64,000 bases of DNA. Origin: Methylobacillus gramineus (GTDB taxonomy: Bacteria; Pseudomonadota; Gammaproteobacteria; Burkholderiales; Methylophilaceae). A program made the translations under genes and the position numbers. Below the pieces are notes generated by a model, which was given only the letters and a program-made list of their open reading frames with translations, was not told the DNA's origin and searched no databases. Location of the stretch: contig NZ_JAJAVE010000001.1 of NCBI RefSeq assembly GCF_020532675.1, forward strand, positions 1,488,001 through 1,552,000. The letters are read 5' to 3'. Shown here in pieces: positions 18,571-28,548 of the stretch; positions within the stretch are counted from its first letter, which is position 1, and each line of letters opens with the position of its first letter.

Positions 18571-19803
18571 TTAGTAAAGCACGCGTGTACGTAAAGTACC
18601 CTCTACCGTCTGCAATGCTTCAATCGCGGCATCAGAAGCAGAAGCCTCCACATCCATGATCATATAGCCGATATCACCCTTGGTCATCATGCTCTGCGCC
18701 GAGATATTAATGTTGTTTCGTGCAAACAGGCTGTTGACCGCAGACAACACGCCAGGCACGTTGCGGTGGATATGCAACAGGCGATGTGTGCCGGTTTGTT
18801 GCGGGATGGCGACCTCAGGAAAGTTAACTGCCGTGATGGTAGAACCAGCATCGGAGTAGCGCACAAACTTCTCGCCTACTTCAATCCCGATATTGGCCTG
18901 TGCTTCCTGGGTCGACCCGCCAATATGCGGGGTGAGGATCACATTCTCGTAAGGACGCAATGCCGACACAAACTCTTCGTCGTTACCCTTGGGCTCAACC
19001 GGGAACACATCAATCGCGGCGCCCCCAAGATGCTTGGAAGCAATTGCAGCAGCCAAGGCATCAATATCCACGCAGGTGCCACGCGCTGCATTGATGAAGA
19101 TGCCGCCCTTCTTCATTTTGGCAAAGTCTTCGGCGCGCATCATGTTTTTGGTGGAAGGCAACTCAGGTACATGCAAGGACACTACATCCGCCTCAGCCAA
19201 GAGTTCATCCATGTTGGCTACCTGGCGTGCGTTACCCAATGGCAACTTGGCGATCACGTCAAAATAAATCACCTTCATGCCCAGGCTTTCTGCCAGAACC
19301 GAGAGCTGGGAACCAATAGACCCGTAACCCACAATGCCCAGCGTCTTGCCGCGTGCCTCATAAGATCCCTCGGCTGACTTGGTCCAGCCACCGCGGTGTA
19401 CCAATGCATTTTTCTCTGGAATGCCACGCAGCAGCAGTATGGTTTGTGCCAGTACCAACTCAGCCACTGAGCGTGTGTTGGAATAAGGAGCATTGAATAC
19501 AGGAATTCCTCGCTCCAGAGCACCATCTAAATCAACCTGGTTGGTGCCAATGCAGAAGCAGCCAATCGCGGTGAGCTTGTTGGCTGCATCCAGCACCTTG
19601 GCCGTAATCTGCGTACGGGAACGGATACCGATAAAATGTACATCCTTGATTGCTTCAATCAGCACATCTTCATCCAGTGCGGTCTTGCGATAATCAATAT
19701 TGTGATATCCGGCGGCATGGAGTACATCGACGGCATTTTGGTGCACGCCCTCCAGCAACAGGAAACGAATCTTATCTTTTTGCAAAGAAAGTTGTTGGGT
19801 CAT
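18571..19803 (-). CDS. serA: D-3-phosphoglycerate dehydrogenase, E. coli type with ACT domain
   Basis: A 410-residue NAD-dependent dehydrogenase, the same length as E. coli SerA. The NAD site is TLGIVGYGSIGSQL. The catalytic Arg is in NAARGTCVD, the Glu region is DVFPVEPKG, and the catalytic His is in LTPHIGGST. The C-terminal ACT domain (about 335-410) binds serine for feedback inhibition. It catalyses the first step of serine synthesis; E. coli-type enzymes also reduce 2-oxoglutarate to D-2-hydroxyglutarate. It is divergent from a D-2-hydroxyglutarate dehydrogenase-type gene, which fits that activity. Confidence 0.96.
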   Translation of the reverse strand: MTQQLSLQKDKIRFLLLEGVHQNAVDVLHAAGYHNIDYRKTALDEDVLIEAIKDVHFIGIRSRTQITAKVLDAANKLTAIGCFCIGTNQVDLDGALERGIPVFNAPYSNTRSVAELVLAQTILLLRGIPEKNALVHRGGWTKSAEGSYEARGKTLGIVGYGSIGSQLSVLAESLGMKVIYFDVIAKLPLGNARQVANMDELLAEADVVSLHVPELPSTKNMMRAEDFAKMKKGGIFINAARGTCVDIDALAAAIASKHLGGAAIDVFPVEPKGNDEEFVSALRPYENVILTPHIGGSTQEAQANIGIEVGEKFVRYSDAGSTITAVNFPEVAIPQQTGTHRLLHIHRNVPGVLSAVNSLFARNNINISAQSMMTKGDIGYMIMDVEASASDAAIEALQTVEGTLRTRVLY

Positions 19804-20014
19804 TACTGCTCCGAGGAAAAGGCCAAAAATCAGCTATCGTAGCACAGCGCCAAACTTATTAAACCCCTATGAAATCAGGGATACGGGGCAGATTGCTCTT
19901 CATTTGGCCCCGGGCATGACAAATAGTGAATCAGGAATCAATATCAATAAAAACTGTTAAAATGATGAAATAGCTTATTCTTCCGCCAACTCGCTTTTTA
20001 ACAGGCCTTACTTG

Positions 20015-21424
20015 ATGAATGCCCCGACCATCCTACCCGCTGCTGTATTGGAACAACTGCAAACCATCGTTGGAGAACAACGAGTCAAGACCGACCACGA
20101 CAGCCTGATCACGTGGGGTGCTGATTGGACCAAGCATTACGAGCCAAAACCCTCAGTGATTGTCTTTCCGGCCAGTACCGAGGAAGTCCAAGCCATCATC
20201 AAACTCGCCAATGCACACCAGATCCCCGTCACGCCAAGTGGTGGACGTACTGGGCTCTCGGCTGGTGCAGTCGCCTCCAATGGTGAAATTGTCATCAGCC
20301 TGGACCGCATGAATAAGGTGCTGGACTTCCTGCCTGCAGATCGGCTGGTCAGGGTACAAGCTGGTGTGGTCACTGAGCAGCTGCAACAGTATGCAGAACA
20401 ACAGGATTTGTATTATCCAGTGGATTTTGCTGCTGCCGGTTCCAGCCAGATTGGCGGCAACATCGGCACCAACGCAGGTGGCATCAAGGTCATCCACTAC
20501 GGCATGACACGCGAATGGATATTGGGATTGACAGTCGTGACTGGCAAGGGTGACATCCTGCACCTGAACAAAGGCATGATCAAGAACGCGACCGGCTATG
20601 CCCTGCACCAGCTGTTTATTGGTTCTGAAGGCACACTGGGCATCGTCACAGAGGCCGAGATCAAGTTGACACGTCAGCCGCAGGATCTCAAGGTGCTGGT
20701 CCTGAGTGTGCCGGATTTTGCCGCGGTGATGCCCATACTGCATGCTTTCCAGCAGCGTATCGACCTGACCGCGTTCGAATTTTTTAACGATATCGCCCTC
20801 CAGAAGATCATGGCAGCTGGTCACGCAGCACGTCCGTTTGACACCGAGTCCCCGCTGTATGTATTGCTGGAATTCGAAGGCCGTTTCGAGGCGGTGGTGG
20901 ATGATGCCATGAGCATCTTTGAACACTGCATGGAACAAGGCTGGATCCTGGACGGCGTCATGAGCCAATCACAAGCACAGGCGCAGGCACTCTGGCATCT
21001 ACGTGAAGGCATTTCCGAAACGATCGCCCCCTTCACACCTTACAAGAACGACATTTCCGTCCTGATCACCCATGTCCCTGCATTTATCGCCGATATCGAT
21101 GCGGTAGTCTCGGCTAACTATCCCGACTTTGAAGTGTGCTGGTTCGGCCATATCGGTGACGGCAACTTGCACCTCAACATCCTCAAGCCAGCCATCCTCA
21201 GCAAGGATGAGTTCTTTGAGAAGTGCAAAGTAGTCAACCAACACGTCTTTGAATCCGTGCAGAAATACAATGGCTCCATCTCGGCTGAACACGGTGTAGG
21301 CATGACCAAGAAGGACTATCTGGGCTACACTCGCGACGAAGTAGAAATCGGCTATATGCGCGAGTTGAAAAAAGTCTTTGATCCCCAAGGCATCATGAAT
21401 CCGGGTAAAGTCTTCGATTTATAA
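20015..21424 (+). CDS. FAD-linked oxidase, probable D-2-hydroxyglutarate dehydrogenase
   Basis: A 469-residue flavoprotein. The PCMH-type FAD domain is about residues 40-220 (PVTPSGGRTGLSAGAV, GGNIGTNAGGIKVIHYGMTREWILGL, LFIGSEGTLGIVTEAEIKL). The FAD-oxidase C-terminal domain has metal and substrate motifs GHIGDGNLHLNI and SAEHGVGMTKK. The family includes D-lactate, glycolate (GlcD) and D-2-hydroxyglutarate dehydrogenases. Absence of glcE/glcF and divergence from serA favour D-2-hydroxyglutarate. In Pseudomonas stutzeri such an enzyme recycles the SerA by-product and feeds ETF; the ETF genes lie 5 kb away. The ATG at 20015 is preferred to the adjoining TTG. Confidence 0.85.
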   Translation: MNAPTILPAAVLEQLQTIVGEQRVKTDHDSLITWGADWTKHYEPKPSVIVFPASTEEVQAIIKLANAHQIPVTPSGGRTGLSAGAVASNGEIVISLDRMNKVLDFLPADRLVRVQAGVVTEQLQQYAEQQDLYYPVDFAAAGSSQIGGNIGTNAGGIKVIHYGMTREWILGLTVVTGKGDILHLNKGMIKNATGYALHQLFIGSEGTLGIVTEAEIKLTRQPQDLKVLVLSVPDFAAVMPILHAFQQRIDLTAFEFFNDIALQKIMAAGHAARPFDTESPLYVLLEFEGRFEAVVDDAMSIFEHCMEQGWILDGVMSQSQAQAQALWHLREGISETIAPFTPYKNDISVLITHVPAFIADIDAVVSANYPDFEVCWFGHIGDGNLHLNILKPAILSKDEFFEKCKVVNQHVFESVQKYNGSISAEHGVGMTKKDYLGYTRDEVEIGYMRELKKVFDPQGIMNPGKVFDL

Positions 21425-21434
21425 TTCATCAATG

Positions 21435-21461
21435 TGTCTTGCTAGGTACTCTGGCAAGACA
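21435..21461 (+). terminator. Weak hairpin after the D2HGDH gene
   Basis: Inverted repeat TGTCTTGC / GCAAGACA with an 11-nt loop, 10 nt after the stop. Only a short T-poor stretch follows, so termination is likely but not certain. Confidence 0.45.
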
Positions 21462-21685
21462 TCTATTCCCGCCAAAACCTTCCTGCCCCAAACTTGTCAT
21501 ACTCACTAACAAGTATAGCTATTTTGAACTTTCCAGCTTTGCACATATAAACTGAAGTGATTAATAGCACACTGGTTTTCCAGCTGAATAACCTTGATTA
21601 GAGTGTGTACAAATCTGTATATAGGCCGTAAGATAAGACAATAATAAAACGTAATCTGTATTTGTATGGATTCGAGGAGAGAGTA

Positions 21686-22153
21686 ATGCATGACCAACAG
21701 GCACGCATTAAATCGCACATCGAATCTCATCAACATATGGCTAGCCCGTTATTGCCTTTGTTGCATGCGATTCAGGACGATTTAGGCTACATCCCGGAAG
21801 AGAGCTACAGCAATATTGCCAAAGCTCTTAACCTTTCCGTTGCAGAAGTACATGGCGTCGTCACGTTTTACCATCATTTCCGCACCCATCCGCCGGGCAA
21901 GCATGTGCTACAAGTCTGTCGTGCGGAGTCATGCCAGGCCATGGGCAGTGAAGCGCTTGAAACGCACGTCAAATCCTCTCTAGGCATAGATTTTCACCAA
22001 ACCACCAGTGACGGTGCGATTACCCTGGAACCGGTCTACTGTCTTGGCAACTGCGCCTGCTCCCCGGCCATTATGCTGGACGACCAAGTCTATGGTCGCG
22101 TCAGCAGCAAACAAGTAGACCGCCTGCTGGCAGATGCCAAGGAGGCGGTATGA
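21686..22153 (+). CDS. fdsG: NAD-dependent formate dehydrogenase gamma subunit
   Basis: A 155-residue NuoE-like thioredoxin-fold [2Fe-2S] protein. The cluster cysteines are in [10 protein letters not shown] and [10 protein letters not shown]. Start at the ATG at 21686, 5-6 nt after a GAGGAGAGAG ribosome site; the upstream TTG at 21662 is rejected because the site would fall inside it. It is the first gene of fdsGBACD, the soluble molybdenum formate dehydrogenase that oxidises formate to CO2 with NAD+, the last energy-yielding step of methanol oxidation. Confidence 0.95.
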   Translation: MHDQQARIKSHIESHQHMASPLLPLLHAIQDDLGYIPEESYSNIAKALNLSVAEVHGVVTFYHHFRTHPPGKHVLQVCRAESCQAMGSEALETHVKSSLGIDFHQTTSDGAITLEPVYCLGNCACSPAIMLDDQVYGRVSSKQVDRLLADAKEAV

Positions 22154-23703
22154 CCACCACCATCTATGTCCCACGTGATTCCAGTGCACTGTCCCTAGGA
22201 GCCAATCAGGTGGCCACTGCCATCATGCATGAGGCTGCCGCCCGCAACATCCCGGTCAACATAGTACGCAATGGTTCACGCGGCATGTTTTGGCTCGAAC
22301 CCTTAGTGGAAGTGGTAACGGATGCTGGGCGCGTTGCCTACGGGCAAGTCACGGAAGATGATATCGATTCTCTGTTCACTGCTGGTTTTCTGGAAGGCGA
22401 GGATCATGCATTACGCTTGGGCCTCACCGAAGAGCTTTCCTGGTTGAGGAATCAGGAACGCCTGACCTTTGCTCGCGTCGGGATCACAGATCCAGTCTCC
22501 TTACAGGATTATCTGGACCATGATGGCTACAAAGGTCTGCATCAGGCGTTGACACTGGCAGGCAGCGATATCGTGCAGCAGGTCACAGACTCAGGCCTGC
22601 GAGGCCGTGGTGGTGCCGCATTCCCCACCGGTATCAAGTGGAAAACCGTATTGGAAGCCAAAGCCGAGCAGAAATATATTGTTTGCAACGCTGATGAAGG
22701 TGATTCGGGAACTTACTCTGATCGCATGATCATGGAGGGCGACCCCTTTGTACTGATTGAAGGGATGACGATTGCCGGCATCGCAGTGGGAGCCACGCAA
22801 GGCTATATCTATGTCCGCTCGGAATATCCGCACTCCATAGAAACCCTCAACCTGGCGATCAAGACTGCCTACGCCTCTGGCTATCTGGGACGAGGTATAT
22901 TAGGCAGTAAGCACGACTTTTACCTGGAAGTGCGCCGCGCTGCAGGTGCCTATGTCTGCGGTGAAGAAACCGCATTATTGGAAAGCCTGGAAGGCAAGCG
23001 TGGCCTGGTGCGCTTCAAGCCACCATTGCCTGCCATTTCCGGCCTGTTTGGCAAACCCACTGTCATTAACAATGTGATCTCACTTGCCACAGTGCCTATC
23101 ATCATGGACAAGGGCAGTGTGTATTACCGTGATTACGGCATGGGTCGTTCTCGCGGTACCTTGCCGATCCAACTGGCGGGCAATATCAAGCATGGCGGCC
23201 TGGTTGAAAAAGCCTTTGGCGTGACACTGCGGGAATTGTTGTATGACTACGGTGGTGGATCAGCCTCTGGCCGCCCTATCAAGGCCGTCCAGGTAGGTGG
23301 CCCTCTTGGTGCTTACCTGCCGGAATCACAATTTGACACACCACTGGATTATGAAGAATTTGGCAAACTATGGGCCGTACTTGGTCATGGGGGTATTGTC
23401 GCCTTTGATGACACTGTCGATATGGCGCACATGGCACGTTATGCCTTTGAATTCTGTGCAATTGAGTCGTGTGGCAAATGCACCCCCTGCCGCATTGGTT
23501 CAACACGTGGCGTAGAGGTCATGGACAAGATCATTGCCGGAACAGAACAGGCACAAAGTATCGCATTGGTAAAAGACCTCAGCGATACCATGCTGAACGG
23601 CTCACTCTGTGCGCTAGGCGGCATGACCCCGTATCCGGTATTGAGTGCACTCAATCATTTCCCGGAGGATTTTGGCTTGGTAAAGAAGGAACATGCAGCA
23701 TGA
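22150..23703 (+). CDS. fdsB: NAD-dependent formate dehydrogenase beta subunit
   Basis: A 517-residue NuoF-like subunit with an N-terminal NuoE-like extension. The FMN/NAD site is [18 protein letters not shown] and [20 protein letters not shown]. The [4Fe-4S] motif is [13 protein letters not shown] near residue 440. It carries the diaphorase activity that reduces NAD+ with electrons arriving from FdsA. It overlaps fdsG by 4 nt (ATGA). Confidence 0.96.
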   Translation: MTTTIYVPRDSSALSLGANQVATAIMHEAAARNIPVNIVRNGSRGMFWLEPLVEVVTDAGRVAYGQVTEDDIDSLFTAGFLEGEDHALRLGLTEELSWLRNQERLTFARVGITDPVSLQDYLDHDGYKGLHQALTLAGSDIVQQVTDSGLRGRGGAAFPTGIKWKTVLEAKAEQKYIVCNADEGDSGTYSDRMIMEGDPFVLIEGMTIAGIAVGATQGYIYVRSEYPHSIETLNLAIKTAYASGYLGRGILGSKHDFYLEVRRAAGAYVCGEETALLESLEGKRGLVRFKPPLPAISGLFGKPTVINNVISLATVPIIMDKGSVYYRDYGMGRSRGTLPIQLAGNIKHGGLVEKAFGVTLRELLYDYGGGSASGRPIKAVQVGGPLGAYLPESQFDTPLDYEEFGKLWAVLGHGGIVAFDDTVDMAHMARYAFEFCAIESCGKCTPCRIGSTRGVEVMDKIIAGTEQAQSIALVKDLSDTMLNGSLCALGGMTPYPVLSALNHFPEDFGLVKKEHAA

Positions 23704-23792
23704 ATGAGTAGTGATTGAAAACCGCAGGACACCTTCAAACGCTTCACATAAAAATGCAGGGTCTTGCTTCAAGGAAGTAAGAGGAGAAAGTG

Positions 23793-26642
23793 ATGGACAA
23801 GCAAGCAGACTACGGCACCCCAGCGAGCCGCGTAACTGATCAGCAAGTCACGCTGGAAATTGACGGTAGACAGATTACCGTTGCCGCAGGCACCTCGATT
23901 ATGCATGCCGCCGTAGAGGCGGGCATCAGCATACCCAAGTTATGTGCTACCGACAGCCTTGAAGCCTTTGGCTCATGTCGACTATGCCTGGTAGAGGTAG
24001 AAGGCAGGCGCGGCTACCCTGCTTCCTGCACCACCCCGGTGGACAATGGCCTCAAGGTGCATACACAAAGTCCAAAACTGGCCGATATACGCCGCGGTGT
24101 GATGGAGCTATATATCTCAGACCACCCGCTGGATTGCCTCACATGCTCCGCCAATGGTGATTGCGAACTGCAGGATATGGCGGGGGCAGTCGGCTTGCGT
24201 GAAGTGCGCTACGGCTATGATGGCAGCAACCACCTGGATGCAGAAAAAGACGTTTCCAATCCCTATTTCCAGTTTGATGCTTCCAAGTGCATTGTCTGTT
24301 CGCGTTGCGTACGCGCCTGCGAAGAAACCCAGGGTACGTTTGCCCTCACTATTTCAGGCCGAGGCTTTGATTCAAAAGTGGCGGCGGGCAATTTCGACAA
24401 CTTCCTCGAGTCTGAATGCGTATCCTGCGGCGCTTGCGTCACCGCTTGCCCGACTGCCACCCTGATGGAAAAATCCGTGATTGACCACGGTCAACCCGAG
24501 CACAGCGTGATTACCACCTGCGCCTACTGCGGCGTTGGTTGCTCATTCCGCGCCGAAATGAAGGGCGAGCAAGTGATACGCATGGTGCCGGACAAAAACG
24601 GCGGCGCCAATCATGGCCACTCTTGCGTCAAAGGCAGATTTGCCTGGGGTTATGCCACCCATAAAGACCGCATTACCACCCCCATGATCCGCAAAAGTAT
24701 CCAGGATCCATGGCAGGAGGTCTCCTGGGAGGAGGCCATCAGTTACGCGGCTAGTGAACTTAAACGCATACAAGCCAAGCATGGCCGCAACTCCATAGGC
24801 GCTATCACCTCTTCACGCTGTACTAATGAGGAAACCTATCTGGTGCAGAAACTGGTGCGTGCAGCCTTCGGCAACAACAATGTGGATACCTGCGCCCGCG
24901 TTTGCCACTCCCCTACAGGCTATGGCCTTAAACAAACACTGGGCGAATCCGCAGGCACTCAGACGTTTGACTCGGTCATGCAGTCAGACGTCATCATGGT
25001 CATCGGTGCCAACCCCACTGACGGCCATCCGGTTTTCGGCTCACAGATGAAACGCCGTCTGCGCCAAGGTGCCAAACTCATCATTGCAGACCCCAGGGCC
25101 ATCGATCTGGTATCCGGTCCACACGTCAAGGCAGACTATCACCTGAAGTTGCGCCCAGGCACCAATGTAGCGCTGATTACCGCAATGGCGCACGTTGTAG
25201 TCACCGAAGGCTTGGTAGATGAAGCATTTGTACGCAGCCGTTGCGAATGGGACTCCTTTGAATACTGGAGCGAATTTGTTGCGCAGCCAGAGCACTCCCC
25301 CGAGGCCATGCAGGAAGCAACAGGCGTGTCCGCTGCAGACGTGCGGGCCGCGGCACGACTATTCGCAACTGGTGGCAATGCGGCCATTTATTACGGCCTG
25401 GGCGTCACCGAGCATAGCCAGGGGTCTACCATGGTCATGGGGATTGCCAACCTCGCAATGGCTACCGGCAACATCGGCCGCGAAGGCGTAGGGGTCAATC
25501 CCTTGCGTGGGCAAAATAATGTGCAGGGATCCTGCGATATGGGTTCGTTCCCGCACGAGTTCCCAGGCTATCGCCATGTCTCTGATGACGCAACCCGCGC
25601 CTTGTTTGAAAATGCCTGGGGCAGACCACTGGATAACGAGCCAGGTTTGCGCATTCCCAATATGCTGGACTTTGCGATTGATGGCAGTTTCAAGGCACTC
25701 TACTGCGAAGGTGAGGATATCGCTCAATCAGATCCCAACACCCAGCATGTCACCCATGCGCTGTCCTCCATGGAGTGCGTGATCGTGCAAGACCTGTTCC
25801 TCAATGAAACCGCAATGTACGCGCATGTGTTCCTGCCCGGTTGCTCATTCCTGGAGAAGAGCGGCACCTTTACCAATGCAGAACGCCGTATTTCGCCCGT
25901 CAGACGTGTCATGACGCCCAAGAACGGATATGAGGACTGGCAAGTCACGGCCATGTTATCCGAGGCACTGGGCTACCCCATGCCTTATCAACATGCATCC
26001 GAGATATTGGATGAGATTGCCAGGCTGACCCCGACTTTCCATGGCGTGAGTGCCCAGCGTCTTGAAGAACTGGGCAGCATACAGTGGCCATGCAACGAGG
26101 AGCATCCGACTGGCACGCCTATCATGCACGTAGATGAATTTGTACGTGGCAAGGGCAGATTCATGGTCACCGAATACGTACCTACCTCCGAAAAGGTCAA
26201 CAGCAAGTACCCGCTCATCCTGACGACGGGGCGTATACTGTCGCATTACAACGTTGGTGCACAGACCAGGCGCACCGAGAATGTGGCATGGCACCCTGAA
26301 GACCGGGTAGAAATCCATCCACACGACGCTGAGGATCGAGGTATTGCAGATGGCGACTGGGTAGGTATTACCAGCCGCGCTGGCAATACGGTGCAGCGCG
26401 CTCAAATCTCCGAGCGGGTGCAACCCGGGGTGATCTACACCACCTTCCATCATCCCGAGTCAGGTGCCAACGTCATTACCACCGACAACTCGGACTGGGC
26501 AACCAATTGTCCTGAATTCAAGGTGACTGCGGTTGAGGTCACACGCGTCACGCAGCTGTCTGAATGGCAGCGCAACTACCAGGAATTCAGCGACGAACAG
26601 ATTGCCCTGGCCCAACAGCGGGATGAAGCCCGCGTGGAATAG
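23793..26642 (+). CDS. fdsA: NAD-dependent formate dehydrogenase catalytic alpha subunit
   Basis: A 949-residue molybdopterin enzyme. In order: an N-terminal [2Fe-2S] domain (CATDSLEAFGSCRLC); a His-Cys cluster region (HPLDCLTCSANGDC); two [4Fe-4S] motifs (CIVCSRCVRACEE, CVSCGACVTACPT); the proximal cluster CAYCGVGC; and the bis-MGD catalytic domain. The likely molybdenum ligand is Cys371 in CARVCHSPTG, a cysteine codon rather than selenocysteine. The C-terminal dinucleotide-binding domain includes TTGRILSHYNVGAQTRR. The ATG at 23793 lies 6 nt after GAGGAG; the overlapping GTG at 23790 is too close. An 86-nt gap separates it from fdsB. Confidence 0.97.
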   Translation: MDKQADYGTPASRVTDQQVTLEIDGRQITVAAGTSIMHAAVEAGISIPKLCATDSLEAFGSCRLCLVEVEGRRGYPASCTTPVDNGLKVHTQSPKLADIRRGVMELYISDHPLDCLTCSANGDCELQDMAGAVGLREVRYGYDGSNHLDAEKDVSNPYFQFDASKCIVCSRCVRACEETQGTFALTISGRGFDSKVAAGNFDNFLESECVSCGACVTACPTATLMEKSVIDHGQPEHSVITTCAYCGVGCSFRAEMKGEQVIRMVPDKNGGANHGHSCVKGRFAWGYATHKDRITTPMIRKSIQDPWQEVSWEEAISYAASELKRIQAKHGRNSIGAITSSRCTNEETYLVQKLVRAAFGNNNVDTCARVCHSPTGYGLKQTLGESAGTQTFDSVMQSDVIMVIGANPTDGHPVFGSQMKRRLRQGAKLIIADPRAIDLVSGPHVKADYHLKLRPGTNVALITAMAHVVVTEGLVDEAFVRSRCEWDSFEYWSEFVAQPEHSPEAMQEATGVSAADVRAAARLFATGGNAAIYYGLGVTEHSQGSTMVMGIANLAMATGNIGREGVGVNPLRGQNNVQGSCDMGSFPHEFPGYRHVSDDATRALFENAWGRPLDNEPGLRIPNMLDFAIDGSFKALYCEGEDIAQSDPNTQHVTHALSSMECVIVQDLFLNETAMYAHVFLPGCSFLEKSGTFTNAERRISPVRRVMTPKNGYEDWQVTAMLSEALGYPMPYQHASEILDEIARLTPTFHGVSAQRLEELGSIQWPCNEEHPTGTPIMHVDEFVRGKGRFMVTEYVPTSEKVNSKYPLILTTGRILSHYNVGAQTRRTENVAWHPEDRVEIHPHDAEDRGIADGDWVGITSRAGNTVQRAQISERVQPGVIYTTFHHPESGANVITTDNSDWATNCPEFKVTAVEVTRVTQLSEWQRNYQEFSDEQIALAQQRDEARVE

Positions 26643-26644
26643 TG

Positions 26645-27481
26645 ATGAAACAGTCTGAATTCTTGATAGAGGGTGAGTCTACTGACAGTACGGTCACGGT
26701 CCTGAAGTACGAGGATGGTCAGTTACGCCAGCTTGAGGACCGCGTAGCAGAGGAAGTCCCTGTTGCCATGATCTATAACGGCATTTCACATGCCGTGATG
26801 CTGGCAACACCCGATGACCTTACCGACTTTGCGTTGGGATTCTCCCTGTGTGAAGGCATACTCTCCAGCGCCAAGGATCTGTATGACATGGAAGTTGTGC
26901 AACGGGTCAATGGCATAGAACTGCAGATGGAGATTGCCTCGGAGAACTTCCAGCACCTTAAGGAACGCCGTCGCAGCATGACTGGCCGCACTGGCTGCGG
27001 CCTTTGCGGATCGGAAAGCCTGGACCAGGCCATTCGCATCCCCAATCCGATACAGGCACAGGATATCCACTTTGACGCTGAAGTCATTTATCTGGCGCAA
27101 CGTAACATGCAGGCATTGCAGGCATTGCAAGGCCGAACTGGTGCCACTCACGCCAGTGCCTGGGTCAGTCCGACAGGCGAGGTGCTCATGGTGCGTGAAG
27201 ATGTAGGTCGCCATAACGCGTTGGATAAACTGATAGGTGCTCGCGCCCGACAAGGGCAGCAAACACCAGGCTTTGTGCTGACTTCCAGCCGTGCCAGCTA
27301 TGAAATGGTGCAGAAAGCTGCCAGTGCCAACATCCCCATGCTGGTGGCTATTTCAGCGCCTACCGGACTTGCCATCCGCATGGCACAAGCATGCGGTGTA
27401 ACGCTAGTAGGGTTTGCACGCAAACAGCAACATGTAGTGTATAGCTGCCCAGAGCGGCTTTTGCATAAGGAACTGGCATGA
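26645..27481 (+). CDS. fdsC: Formate dehydrogenase accessory sulfurtransferase (FdsC/FdhD)
   Basis: A 278-residue FdhD-family protein. The redox-active CGLCG loop is near residue 119, and VREDVGRHNALDKLIG and SSRASYEMVQKAA are FdhD hallmarks. FdhD/FdsC binds the bis-MGD cofactor and passes sulfur to it before insertion into FdsA. It begins 2 nt after the fdsA stop; a GTG at 26642 overlapping that stop is an alternative start. It is part of the fds operon. Confidence 0.95.
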   Translation: MKQSEFLIEGESTDSTVTVLKYEDGQLRQLEDRVAEEVPVAMIYNGISHAVMLATPDDLTDFALGFSLCEGILSSAKDLYDMEVVQRVNGIELQMEIASENFQHLKERRRSMTGRTGCGLCGSESLDQAIRIPNPIQAQDIHFDAEVIYLAQRNMQALQALQGRTGATHASAWVSPTGEVLMVREDVGRHNALDKLIGARARQGQQTPGFVLTSSRASYEMVQKAASANIPMLVAISAPTGLAIRMAQACGVTLVGFARKQQHVVYSCPERLLHKELA

Positions 27482-27717
27482 ACATAGAACACCTGGTCAA
27501 AATGGCCAACCAGATCGGTGATTTCTTTCGCTCCTATCCTGACCAGGAACAGGCAAAACAGGATATCGCCAGCCACCTCACCCGCTTCTGGGCCCCCCAG
27601 ATGCGACAGCAAATCCTTGACCATATTGCCCAGACTACGGACACCGGACTGCAACCGCTGGTATTAAACGCCATCCGTGAACATGTCCATATCAAGAATG
27701 CTGCTCAACCAACCTGA
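27478..27717 (+). CDS. fdsD: NAD-dependent formate dehydrogenase delta subunit
   Basis: A 79-residue FdsD protein (LVKMANQIGDFFRSYP...ASHLTRFWAPQMRQQILDHI, the family signature). It is a small subunit of soluble NAD formate dehydrogenases, required for the complex or for cofactor handling. It overlaps fdsC by 4 nt (ATGA) and closes the operon. Confidence 0.93.
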   Translation: MNIEHLVKMANQIGDFFRSYPDQEQAKQDIASHLTRFWAPQMRQQILDHIAQTTDTGLQPLVLNAIREHVHIKNAAQPT

Positions 27718-27797
27718 TTAGCCGACGTAAGTCATTACTTCCAGACATGACCGCACTGGGTCGATTGGATGGACTCAGAGAATGACTGCCATTCCGT

Positions 27798-27833
27798 AAT
27801 TAAAAACCCGGTATTAAATCCGGGTTTTTAATT
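27798..27833. terminator. Bidirectional intrinsic terminator
   Basis: Perfect 14-bp inverted repeat AATTAAAAACCCGG / CCGGGTTTTTAATT with an 8-nt loop. It lies between the fds operon and the convergent CpxP-like gene. Confidence 0.93.
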
Positions 27834-27848
27834 ATTCACACAATCCGT

Positions 27849-28343
27849 TTAAGCTTTCTCGGCATGTCTGGCTTTTACCTTGGACTCATATTCTGCCCAC
27901 TTCTTTTGCTGCTCCGGTGTCAGCACTTTGTAGACTTCATGCAGGGTGCTGGTACGCAATACAATCAGATCCGCCTGTATGTTGGCTTGTTGACTTGCAA
28001 GCTGCTGCACATTTTTTTCGTCATAACGCTCACTGCTGGAAGCTGCTGCCAGCGCTTTGTAGGCGTCATGAATCGCTTGTCGCTTCTCGGCAAACACTGG
28101 CTTTTGTTTTTCAAAAATCTGCTTCACCTGGGCTTGCTGCTCCGTACTCAAATTGAGCGGACGCAGCTTGTGTTCAAGAAAACGGCCCTCTGAAAAACCA
28201 TGGCGTCCATCAAAAGAGACGTGCTTTTTATACTTGTCGCACTTCTGGTCACCCGACTCCGCATGACTCGCTGCAATATTCATCGCCAGCAGGGAAGATG
28301 CCAGAATGGCGGAAGATACCAATAACTTACGTGTCCTGATCAT
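27849..28343 (-). CDS. Periplasmic Spy/CpxP-family protein
   Basis: A 164-residue exported helical protein. The signal peptide is residues about 1-28 (LLVSSAILASSLLAMNIAASHA). Two LTxxQ-type repeats are present: LSTEQQAQV and LTPEQQKKW. CpxP/Spy proteins are periplasmic chaperone-like modulators that bind misfolded proteins or metal and restrain the CpxA sensor. It is divergent from an OmpR-family regulator and histidine kinase, the standard cpxP-cpxRA arrangement. Confidence 0.88.
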   Translation of the reverse strand: MIRTRKLLVSSAILASSLLAMNIAASHAESGDQKCDKYKKHVSFDGRHGFSEGRFLEHKLRPLNLSTEQQAQVKQIFEKQKPVFAEKRQAIHDAYKALAAASSSERYDEKNVQQLASQQANIQADLIVLRTSTLHEVYKVLTPEQQKKWAEYESKVKARHAEKA

Positions 28344-28453
28344 TTTGATGCTCCTTCTAGAGTAACCTTAAAATGACAAACCGCTTGATTGCGTTGCCTG
28401 ACTGTTACGAGTCCTATTCTGGTCAAATGTTTGTATGCTTGCGTCTGGTCGGT

Positions 28454-28483
28454 GTAATACTTGGTAAAACTTTGTAATATGGC
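28454..28483. promoter_or_regulatory. CpxR-like binding site, three half-sites at 10-bp period
   Basis: Half-sites GTAAT (28454), GTAAA (28464) and GTAAT (28474) are each followed by a 5-nt spacer starting ACTT or ATGG. This matches the CpxR consensus GTAAA-N5-GTAAA with an extra third half-site. It lies in the divergent cpxP/cpxR promoter region and implies autoregulation. Confidence 0.7.
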
Positions 28484-28548
28484 ATTTCTGCAGTACTCTC
28501 ATGCGGCAAAATCAACACCTGTTATTTTTTTAGAAGGGGCAACATACC

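Noticed and set aside
23790-23792. GTG start for fdsA
   Set aside because: Only 3 nt from the GAGGAG ribosome site; the next codon, ATG, has normal spacing.
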